Shown piece by piece: positions 11,801 to 23,800 of a stretch of 64,000 bases of DNA. Both the position numbers and the translations under genes were made by a program. Location: the NCBI GenBank assembly GCA_024449915.1, contig JAMZAV010002003.1, positions 51,899 to 115,898 of the forward strand, in the 5' to 3' direction. The notes beneath the pieces were generated by a model. That model was not told where the DNA came from and did not search any database. It saw only the letters and a list, made by a program, of their open reading frames with translations. The stretch is from Sweltsa coloradensis. Its lineage: Eukaryota; Arthropoda; Insecta; Plecoptera; Chloroperlidae. Positions within the stretch are counted from its first letter, which is position 1; each line of letters starts with the position of its first letter.

Positions 11801-14800
11801 ACTCGCATGGTGTCAGTCAGCTGAGTAAACAGTTATTTGCCTAAAACGCATGTCTTATTCATATTTTTTCTGATTTATATACACGTAGTTCAAATCAAGC
11901 GTGACTGAAATAGTGCATTCAGACAGTACTTCATACGTCATTAAAAGAGAATAAGTACATTCTTCGTTGATAGATGTGTACTTGAATTTTGACCTAGACC
12001 TAGACTTAGACTTGTAATATTAATCAGACACCCTAAGTCTAGGTCATATCTGGGTCCAAGTCGGCAAATGGACCGAGCAATCGACTCGTTTTAGGTCACA
12101 TCTTCCCTGTCTGGGCCCAGAGAAGAATTGGTCCAGAGCATTGCTCTGCTAATCGTACAAGTCAATTCAAGAGAAAAAGTCCATCTCGCAAACATCAGAT
12201 AGTAAGAAGGATAGTATATTGCTCTCCCAAACTAGAGGCGAGCTCTAGCAATCGTCGTCGGGGACACCTCCCCCCCTTTCCCTTGACGATGACAAAGACA
12301 CAATAAACGATGACAAACAAGATGACAATCGCGACGTGTCCTCCCCCACCCGTGGCTGGTTCTGAACAGGAAGGGCCCCTCCTACTAATATCCCCTAGGC
12401 TAGAGTGGAGCATTATGACCTAACGATTAACGCGCCCTTAATCCATATATATATATATATATTAGTTTTTTAAGCATAAGCCCGCTTTCAGGACATAGTT
12501 TTGATGAAACCCCGGCTTAAAACCAACCCCTTAACGTGCCATAGCACTACCAATTGAGCTTTTTTTTCAGGACATAGTTATTGATTCTCCACTGTCACCA
12601 GAAATCGCCAAACTTTTCATGGTGGACTTCGAAAAGAAGGCTTTAGCGGCAGCACCCAACAAACCTTCAGAATGGATACGTTATGTGGACGATATTTACG
12701 CCATATGGCCGTATGGCGCTGAGAAATTCAATGGATTTCTGCAGTATCTAAACTGCCTTCACCCAAATATTCAGTTCACCATGGAGGTGGAATCCAATAA
12801 CAGTCTCCCGTTTTAGGTGTCTTGGTGATTAACAATGGGGATGGTTTTTTGTTTATTTGGATTAAGGACGCGTCAACCGTAAGGTCATAATGCACCACTC
12901 TAGCCTAAGGGGGGGGGGGGGAAAGGAGGGGCCCATGCTGGTCAGAACCAGCCACGGGTAAGGGGAGGAAGGGGGGTTTCTCACGTCGCGGTCGTCATCG
13001 TCTTTGTCATCGTTCGTTGTGTCATTGTCATCGTCGCCGGGGGGTCGTCAAGGGAAGGGGACAAGGTCCCCAACGACGATTGCCAGAGCTCACCTCTAGT
13101 TCCGGGGAGTAAGATACTCCGCTCTTTCTAGCTGATGTTTGCGAGGTGAATTTTTTCTCTTGAATCGCCTTTTACGATTAGCAGAGCCATGCTCTGAGCC
13201 AATTCTACCCCGGGCCCAGACGGGGGAGAATGAGGATGGTATTTTGGGACACACTGTCTATAAAAAACAAAATCATACTAATCGGTATCTTAATGCGGCA
13301 TCCCACCACCGCCCTCGCTCAGCTGTTTTCCGTTGTTAACACTCTGGTTACTCATTCTAGAAACCTGACTGACGCATCTAACTCCAAGAAGGAATTTGAC
13401 AATCTCCGGGTAGCGCTATCTCTGAATGGTTATTCGGAAAGATATATCACCAGAGCTATCAAACGGGACCAGACTAAATCCCAATATGCTACTAAGGAGA
13501 AGGAAAAACCACGATCTAAAGTATTCATCCCATATGTCAAAGGCACAACCGATAGCTTAGGAAGAATCCTAAATCGCAAAAACATTGAGACCATTTTCTC
13601 CACTGATAGAAAAGTAGGATCCTACCTGAGGAATGCTAAAGACTCAAACCAGGCCTTGGCACAACATGCGAAAGCTCTCTCTCATGTTATAGATTTAGAG
13701 AACACTAGAGCCATTTGCCCTGTTCAGCGACTCCAGACCTGTATTATCAGGGAATCTGTAGAGATTGAAAAACGGTCTAACAATCTAAACAAGAGAGACG
13801 ATAGCCAAAGTCTACCTCGTGCCTGGAATCCAATTCTGATGCCTCGTCAAGTAGCAATTAGATATAATCAGACAAAAGAGGTGCAACATCAGAACCCTAC
13901 GGTGATAAGCCTAGCAGTTGAGGAACTTTCCACAGTTTCTATTCTAAACGATGCAGATGCTTAATCCAACATTTCACAAGAAAACACACTAAGGCCAATG
14001 ACAAGAAGCCGTAGTAAAAAGGTTTAAATACAATAGAGTAGGGACGAGATCATGGTTTTAGATTTGACCTCGCCGCACCGCACCATTTTTAATATAACTT
14101 CGCCGCCCCGCACCTTTTCAGGTATATAAGGAGGCGGTCGCGCGCGTTCCAGCCACTGTGACTTCATGACGTCACAGTAACCCTGATAATGTCTGACGTA
14201 GATCAGACGAAACGTCGGTGGACGCCTAGTCTCTGCACTGGTTCATCATTTCGACGCGGTTTAACCCAAGAACCTTGTATGGTTCATATATAATTAAAAA
14301 AATACGGTTCTAAATGGCTGACAGCAACAATGAGCGAAACAACAAACGATGCATTATTTCAATGTAGGTTAATATTTAAGTTTTGTTTGTTTTTATCGCA
14401 TATTAAGTTGTTTTAACTGGATGTACAAATACTTTTTATTACGCAAATACTTAGGAAAGGACTCTCGAAGTACACCTAACCCAACTTTACGTTGTGTTGA
14501 CTTTGCCCGGACGGTAGCTCTATAGGCTATAAGTACTTGGACATAGACCTGGACCTGGGGATCTAGTTACTAACCCGTGCGACAATAATCGTGTGGCAGC
14601 GACAACTTTGTAAACACAATAACGATTGTTAATCGAGAGAGAAAACTTATTAAGGCTATTGTACCACCTCTGGCCGATAATTTGAAAGTCGAAGAAACAT
14701 GTCTGAAAAGTTTGCTGAATGAAAGAAGGCCTTGAAAATAACAGAAGAACAAGAATTGTGATTTTTTTTGGGCGGGACATAACCTCACTTTTGGAAATTA

Positions 14801-17800
14801 TATTTAGATTTTAGGACAAAAGTGTAATATACAAGACAAGTTCAAAATTAAATTTTGAGAATCGGTTTTCTGGACATAGTTTCTAAACACCTTTAGCTAT
14901 AATCTGACTATAGCTAAAATAGTTTTCTGAAAATAACAGTTGGTGTACGAATTTTTTTGTCAACCGGTACAAATGAACCACAGGGTTAAGATCTAAGTCA
15001 CTGGCACGCAGAAATGTCAAGATACCACGCAGTGCTTGACTTATTCTATTTTACAAATTTGTCGCTGTCGATTGACAACAGACACTTGTGTAAGTTAATA
15101 GGCCCCCTGGACTCTCCCATACTCTGAAGCTAACTCACCTGGGTTAAAAGCAAGGTAGATGTTGATCAGGTCTTGGTCGCCTGCATGGAGAAGGTGTTTA
15201 TACTCGTGGTACTGAAGCTAACTCACCTGGGTTAAAAGCAAGGTAGATGTTGATCAGGTCTTGGTCGCCTGCATGGAGTAGGTGTTTATACTCGTGGTAG
15301 TACTTCACAATGTGCCTCGTCCAGAGATGTTGCCTCATTCGTGTCATGTTCATGAGCATCACACCAGCATTCAAACCTGGATCAACATGACAAACAACAA
15401 TAATAGGATGTTTTAGAGTTTAGTTGTAGCTTCTTTGGTTTGAGGCTATTGTACCACCTCTGGCCGATGTATTGAAATTCGAAGAAACATGGCTGAAAAG
15501 TTTTCTGAATGAAAGAGGGCCTTACAAACAACAGGAAATTTTTTTTATTTTTTGGGGGCGGGACATAACCTCAATTTTGTTCATTATGTGTCGTTTTTTA
15601 ACAAGAGTGTAGCCAGCACGTCTTGTGCAAAATTAAATTTTGAAAATCGGTTTTCTGGATATAGTTTTTAAACTCCTTTAGCTTCAACTTCAGCTAAAAG
15701 GACAAAAAAATTTCTGAAATAAGAGTTGGTTCATAATTTTTTTTGTCAAACGGTACAAATACGAGAACTTTTGAGTTTTATATCGTCTGACAAAAAAATT
15801 GTAAACCAACTGTTATTTCAGAAATCTATTTGTCCTTATAGCTGAAGTTGAACCTAAAGGTGTTTAAAAACTATATCCAGAAAACCGATTTTCACAATTT
15901 AATTTTGGACAAGATGTGCTGGCTACACTACTGTCAAAAAATGACACATAATGGCCAAAATTGAGGTTATATGTCCCGCCCAAAAAATAAAATATTTATT
16001 TTATCTGTTTTATTAAAGGTACTCTCCCATTCAACATTCTTTCATGGACTTTTTAGGTTTTGACCCTACCCTGATTACAATAGCCTAAAGGGTGCGTCAA
16101 CCGTTAGGTGACAATGAGCCACTCTAGCCTAGAAGAAATACGCATGCAGGAAAGTATCCAATGATTAGTATCCAGTCCGAAAATCATCATTTATAAAATC
16201 TTAGTATAATATAGTAAGAATAAATTGCCGTAGTTAAAAATGTAAAACATTTATTAGATGAGCCTTAAATCGGTTTAAACCTGTTTCTTTTTTGTTCCAC
16301 ATAGATACTAAAGCATCGTACCAATCTAAAATGACCATTATTTTATAACATCGTGTCTTGAAACTGTGCACAAATATACAATCAAACGCGCCAAAAAATG
16401 CATTCCAAAATCACTCCTCTTCTTGGTAATCAGCAAATTTTGACCAAACCACTTGCTCAAATTACAAAAAATATATAGAGGATTTACAGAAAAGGCTGTC
16501 GAGCACGTCAATAATGGCCAATATTTTTTTAGATCAAAATCCTCCAAGATCACCCCATGTTATTTTACTGGAGACTTTACCTATAGATCCTAGCTCGAAA
16601 AATACCAAGTTTGACATTTTTAGGGGGATGGTGGACCCAATAATGTTTCTGCTAATTTCTAAATTCATTACAAGTTAGCCTGGATGAAATATATTTTTTG
16701 AGTTAAGCGGGTGAATACCCCTTGAAAGATATTTAAAAAAGGATTAACTCACCGCCAGGTTTAAAGAACGGGTATTTAGCCATCACTTCATAGTAACCTC
16801 CATATGGCAGATCACATTCCGTTACTAGGGCTACTTCTTGTGACGCGTTCATTTTACCGAAAAGTTGCCATATTTCTTCTAAGGGTCTTGAAAACAAGGT
16901 ATCGGCGTCGATAAATAGGACAGAGTCAATGTTACGCAGTATACTCTGAAAGAAATAGAGATACGAGTTAGAAACCTAAATTTGACCGACATATGAAGCT
17001 TAAGCCACGAAATGTTGTGGGCTACATTTAAGGTTGTTTGTTATTCATTATGTTTTAGTTGTTCTAGTTATGGTAAGATGGAAGTCCAGGCTTTAAATAT
17101 TGTATGGCGAGCTGGTAAAGATGAAGAACCTCAGATTCGTTTGAGTGGGATCGTCTAAGAAATCTGTTTTTTCTGTCGTTTTTCTTTTTTAATGTTTATC
17201 TTTTTTAATGTTATTCTTTCTTTTCTTTTCTTTTCTTTTCTTTTCTTTTCTTTTCTTTTCTTTTCTTTTCTTTTCTTTTCTTTTCTTTTCTTTTCTTTTC
17301 TTTTCTTTTCTTTTCTTTCCTTTTTCTTTTTTCCACTCCTTTCTTAAATTTAATTAAATAATTAATTGCATTTTATATCCTTTATATATGTTATCAAAAT
17401 TTATGTGTATTAATGCATTGTTGTTGTAATGTTACTAAATCAAATATTTTCTTAACTGTAGTTCATTGTTGTGTTTACATCTATGTAATTAGATTCATTT
17501 GCTTGTTCTAATTTGTAAATCAGTTTTTTTAGCTGAATAGGATAGACGTTAATTTTTTTTAAGTAACTCATTAGTAAGCAAGATCCTTAACCTATTGAAT
17601 TAATAATATTAAGCAAACATCAGGGGCATTAAAAACATTTGCTCGTATTCATCAAGATTCATTGACAGTTAACGCGCAACTTATTTGTCCATACCACGAC
17701 CTCCCGCACAATCCATTAAGTCTTGAGTATGGCTATTGACTCACACAGTATAATTATTTTTATTTACGAGAGATCGAATCATGTAACATAATTTTACTGA

Positions 17801-20800
17801 TGGCTGTATCATTGTCACGATACCAATGTATAACAAAACAATTATTGTCATAAACGTAGAACTATCGAGTGCACATTGCACAATGTGGGTAGAGACCCTA
17901 CCACATCGTACTCACCGGGAAGTATAGACGCTGCGAGGCGCACTTCACCACTAGTGTCTGCCACTCTGTAGCGTCCTCGTACAACCATAGAGTGCACAAT
18001 GTGGGTAGAGACCCTACAACGTCGTACTCACCGGGAAGTATAGACGCTGCGAGGCGCACTTCACCACTAGACCCTTCCACTCATTTGCGTCCTCCGTCTC
18101 TGGGTATGTTATAAGATACAACTCAAAGGCGAAACCCTTCTTGGTTCTGGTTCTCCAGTCCTCCAGTTTGTCCTGGAACTGTTTGTACGTACTCCTCCTC
18201 TAGGAATACTAAGATGCGGAGAGGGGAGTTGGAGAAGACAATGGCGGATTTTATCGCGTTGTATGTTTCGACAATCCTACCTCCACAAGTGACCACAACT
18301 ATAACCATTTCTCGAGAACTGAAAGTAAAATACATTAATCAAGAGGATTCTTGCATGCTGATTAAACCAGTTTTAACCAGTCTCGATTAGCCAAGTTTCA
18401 TAAATATGAGACGTTAAGCAATATCCAATCAACCAGTTTTTAATTTTTAGACTTTTTTCAATTTTATATGTATAAAATTTTAAATAAATGTGTAAAAATG
18501 AATTATTAAATGGCACCTATTACAGCACTTTTCCAAACAATGATCTAGTGCTATTAAAAAATAGAAAAAATAAATAACAACAAAAATAAAAGTCAGTATC
18601 TCTTTCAATTTCTTAGATATTTGTCAATTTCTTTTCAGAATTTTCAAACTTTTTTTAAAAACTAATAATGAGCAAAATCTTGGTGCCCGTTAGGACGCCG
18701 CAGCCAAGCCGTGGTGAGCTACACACTCAAGCACCTTATACAGCAAGCAGAGTTGGGGTGATTTCGAGGTGTCACCCAGCCATCATGAAACGTGATGTGA
18801 ACTTGAAAACTATCAAAATCGAGGGGATTTAGGTACCCGACAACACATGCCAAATTTGGTTGGGGTACGAGCATTCTTTCTTGGTGAAAATATGACTTGA
18901 AACATGCTCAAAATCACTTTAAGGACATTAGATACTGGCTACTACTCCTACTACTACTATCTAATTCGTCAGTTTCAATTGCCCAGCGATTCTGACCAAA
19001 CGGGTGTGGCTACAACGTTCATATTTTACATGGACATTAAGGTAATGGTGATGTAATTCCCTTTGAAAGAAAATCTTTAAAAAATTGCTGGAAGGCTTCC
19101 AAATAAAGGTTTTAAAATAAGCCTTATACAGGCATACAATCAACAAGTAACTATAGTTATTATCATTATTATTATTATTATTATTATTTATTATATATAT
19201 AGATTTATTATATTATTATTATATATTATATATTATTATTAATTAATTATTATTATTCTATTTTATTTATATTATATACATTAATTTTTATCTTATCAAT
19301 ACAGAATTTACATTAGATAGACAATAGAGCAAACGTTTACATAATTTGAATATATTATGCTACAACACATATTTTTACAATTATACTACATTACTAACTT
19401 GTTTTCACTTCACTATATAAACTACATACAAATTTTCCGTTGAAGACTTATCTATCAAGTGAAGCTAGAATAGAGTTCTGATTACAACAACAATAATACA
19501 TAATGACAATAATACAGAAAGTGGAGAATTATACTAAAGATAGTGTACAATTGAGACTATAGTAACAAGTTGAAAATGGCTGCGCTCAGAAACAAATTTA
19601 ATTAGCAATAAACAATTAAACACAATAATTGTAGGTAGGCAAAGTATAAAATTAATACATGAGAACTGACTCTAAATGTAATTTGGTGAATTGATTTATT
19701 GGTTTCAGTCAAATATGTGCTCTAAGATTACTTACTGTTCAGTGCGATACGACATTTTCGTTTGGTATTAAAAGGTGTACTTGAAAAGAGATCCAAGTTT
19801 AGAGGAGTATTTGAATAATTGGGGCTGTTGTAGGTTTCTTGAATTCTGACTAACGGAGAATATTTGAATGTATTTATTCTTGACTTGGGTGAATAGAAGA
19901 GTTTAGTGTTGCGAGATCGTCTAACTGGAACATTGAAACTAATAAGTTCCAACAGTTCAGGACTGTCAATCTCACACTGTAGAATTTTATGAAGGAACAC
20001 CAAGTCTGAGGTTGTCCGTCTGTCCACCAGTGGCGGCATGTTGTATTCCCTACACAAGTAAGTATAGTCTCTCCTGTGGTAAATAACAGATGATTTATAA
20101 CATAACCATTTAACAAGCCTCTGTTGCAGTCCATCAACATTTCTGATTTAGTAACGTGGTAAGGTGACCACACCTCGCTACCGTAATCAACAATGGGACG
20201 AACCATGGCGAGATAAAGCCGTCTAATTGTCTGGGTTGAAAAGTCTCTATTGCATGTTCTCTTAACAAACCCCAACATTTTGAAGGCCTTACCCATCATT
20301 ACTTCGTAGTGCTTGTTATAACTTAGGTCGGAACTAATATGGATACCTAGGTCTTTAACAGTGTTTACCCTTTCCAGAAACGTGTTTTTTATTTGATATG
20401 CAAAGTCAATTGTGTTCTTTTTATTGGTGTAGTTAATAATTGTGCACTTCAATGGATTCAGCTTCATCTTCCAGATTCTACACCATTCAACGAGCGCGTC
20501 GATATCTAACTGTAGTTTAATACAGTCCGCTAAAGATGTTATGGATAGAAATATCTTAGCGTCATCTGCGTACATAAGAATTGATGAAAATTTCAAGCAT
20601 GAAGGAATGTCACATATGTAAATATTAAATAACAAAGGCCCCAGGATTGATCCCTGTGGGACACCAGATGTGACTTCCACTGAATCTGAGGAGATGCCAT
20701 CGATTACTACTGACTGTTGTCGACTATGTAAATAGCTTGCAAGTAATAGGGGGCCAGCAACGCCCAATTTTTCTAATTTATATACAAGGAGATGGTGACT

Positions 20801-23800
20801 TACGCAATCGAAGGCCTTTGAAAAGTCCGTATAAACCGTATCCACCTGTTTGTTGTTGTTGATATTCTCGCCAATACTGTGTGTGAAGTACGCAAGGTTA
20901 GATATTGTTGACCGCTTCGGCATAAATCCGTGCTGAGAAGATGGTATATGGAGTCGAACATGGTGAAGTAAATGTTGATGAATAAACTTTTCGAAAACCT
21001 TTGAGAAAATCGGAAGTAGTGATATTGGTCTGTAGCTAGTCACTTGAGATTTATCGCCACTTTTAAAAACAGGTGTAATATTTGCATGCTTCCATACATC
21101 CGGGAAGACGCCTTCCTGAAGAATGCGATTATATATTATTTCTAATGGCCCAGCTAGAACGTCAGCACACACCCTGATAATAGACACTGGCATTTTGTCG
21201 GAGCCCGAAGATTTTCCTGGTTTTAAATTTTTTAACACTTTAATTATATCCTTCTTTGCGATAGTGAAGGTGGAGAGGTTTGAGGTACCACTTGGTTCAA
21301 AATGAGGTAACTTTTCACTAAGTGTATTTTTCTCTTTGCACTGAAAAACTGATTTAATTTTTTTTTTTAAAGTTCACATGACTTGACGGTATCCGTTGCA
21401 GTCTCGTTGTTATAAGAAACTTCTATCGGGATTCGTCGTGAACGGGTTTTATTGTGAATGTAGCTCCAGAATGATTTTGGTGACGGCGACTTGTTGAATG
21501 ATTCCTCTAGGTCTTGCATGTGTGTTTTAAATGTTTCCCGCTGCAGTTTCTTGAACTCTTGCCTCCGAACACCGTACTCTATGTAGTCTGATTGAAGATT
21601 TGATTGTTTCCATTTTTTGTGGGACCTTGTTTTGGCTTGAAGAGAGTTAATTAATGCTGCGTTATACCAGTGGGGATATTTAGCTGGGTTGACTTTAACT
21701 TCGGGCACAACGTCGTTTATAACCCCCGAGAGTAGGTCATAGAACAGAGCACAGCATTCGTTTGCGTCTGCACCTGAGCTAATAATGCCCCATGGGCAAC
21801 GGTTAAGCCTCTCTCGCAGGTCAGTCAGATTTGCTTTTGCCCAATTAAACATCTTTCTATTATACTCAATGGTTGTAGAACCCAGGGAATTGCGGAAGTG
21901 GTATTTGGCATGCTAGGGGAATGTGGTCTGTTGGTATGGGAGAAACAGTTGTGTTGACGTCTAGACTTAGGTTGGTATTACTTGACAGGACAAGGTCGAG
22001 CACGTGTTCGTGACAGGTCGGTGATCTGTTATTTTGAAGAAGATCGAATTCGGAGAGAATTTCCAAAAATAGTAAATTAGGTTGAGAGAAAGATTTGAGG
22101 GTGGGACGGAGAACATGAGAGTTTGCTTCCGGTGCCCATTCTATGTCTGGCAAGTTGAAGTCCCCAAACAGGGGTAGGTGGTCGCTGGGTCGGAGATCAG
22201 ATTGCACTAGGGTCAGAGACTGGTGCAGCTCTTCTAACGCCTCAACCGTTGCGTTCGGGAGGTATAAACAGCCGATGAAGACACTGGAGTTAACGTTGTG
22301 TGTTAGTTCCACCCACAGAATCTCACAGTTGGTTTGGTAGTTTTTCCTAACACTACTCTTCAATTTTGAATTTACAGCAATCATAGCCCCACCTCCAGAT
22401 TTTCCCTGTATAACCTCACTACGATCGCGCCGATAAATTGTGTATGATTCACTGAGTACTTCACTTTCAAACAATTTATTGCTTAGCCACGTTTCTGTTA
22501 CACATATGACGTCGTATTCACTAGTATCCGCAAATTGTGTGTTGAAGTCATTTAATTTTGAACCGGCAATGCTGCGAGCGTTCATATAAAACACTGGCAG
22601 AGTTTTTGTGAACGGTGGGCCGGGATTTACAGAGATATCCCCCGACAAGAGAAGTAGGCAAAGCGCTCTGAACGCGAAAGATGTTGTGTTTCGTTTCAGC
22701 GAACGGTTTGCGCTGGTCGGGGGTGGCCTGGCTGCCTCGAGAGTCCGCATCCCTGTGCACGCGAACGCGGAGAACGTGTAACTTCTTCTTGCAAAAGAGA
22801 TAACAATGCTTGGCTCGTGTGTAGTTGCTCGACACACGCACGTATAGAGATAACACGAGTATTCCGAGTAGAACAGCGGTAAAACTTATTTTCACTACGG
22901 AGCGAAATACGCGCGTGGGCGGACTGGGCGCCATCTTGGCCATGGTGCCATGGTACGTGACAATAATCGCCTACATTGTTTACAAAAAGCAAGTCTTTGG
23001 ACCACTATATTTTTCATTCCATTGCTAATTGGTAATTCCATAGCAATTTAATCGACTTTGATAAATTTATTATATTTTAACAAATAATTTTGCGATGGAA
23101 CTTGAAAAAGTAATGAGATCCTACACATAACAAAAACTTGTAAAATTACAGCCAAACCTTACATACTCAAAATAAATGAGATCTAAAAAAAGGGCCAAGC
23201 TCATCTACCCTTCCACATTTGCGCATTCTTAATTCATAAACGTACAGTTTCCCGTAACAACACCCTTGAAAAGCTTGGCAAAATAGAATTTGCATGACCA
23301 TTACGTTAAAATTAATTAGAAAAAAAGAATTTGGATGAACTATTACGTTTAAATTTATAATTGCAAATTCTTTTTTGCCAAGCTTCTCAAGGATGTTGTT
23401 ACGGGACTCTGTACGTTTATGAATTAAGAATGCGCAAATGTGGAAGGGTACATGAGCTTGGCCCTTTTTTTATATCTTATTTATTTTGAGTGTGTAAGGT
23501 TTGGCTGTATTTTTACAAGTTTTTGTTTACTTACTACTACTACTACATGCCACTGGCTACTTCTATCTTATTCGTCAGTTTCAATTGCCAAACGATTCTG
23601 ACTAAACGGGTGGGACTAGGACTTTCATATTTTACATGGACATTAAGGTAATATTGATGTAGTTCCTTTTGAAAGAAAAATATGAAAAAGTTTGCTGGAA
23701 GGCTTCCAAATAAAGGTTTTAATATAAGCCTTATACAGGCATACAATCAACAAGTAACTATAGTTACTTGACAATGATCGCCCATATTGTTTACAAAAAA

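Larger units (their letters stand above)
19158..22962 (-). mobile_element. Near full-length LINE (APE endonuclease + RT)
   Basis: This minus-strand non-LTR retrotransposon starts near 22962 and ends in an (AAT)n tail at about 19158-19190. It encodes an apurinic-type endonuclease, a reverse transcriptase and a C-terminal segment, in a layout like the CR1/L2/Jockey group. The endonuclease shows ARSIAGSKL, TETWL, GDFNLPDIEW and SDHLPL/TDHIPL. The RT shows YRPISLLP, TDFSKAFDCVSHHLL, GVPQGSILGPLLFN and YADDAKIF. At least three frameshifts break it (near 21880, at an A-run near 21365, and near 20130). Flanking repeat L is uninterrupted at 23750-23790, giving the empty site. Confidence 0.88.
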
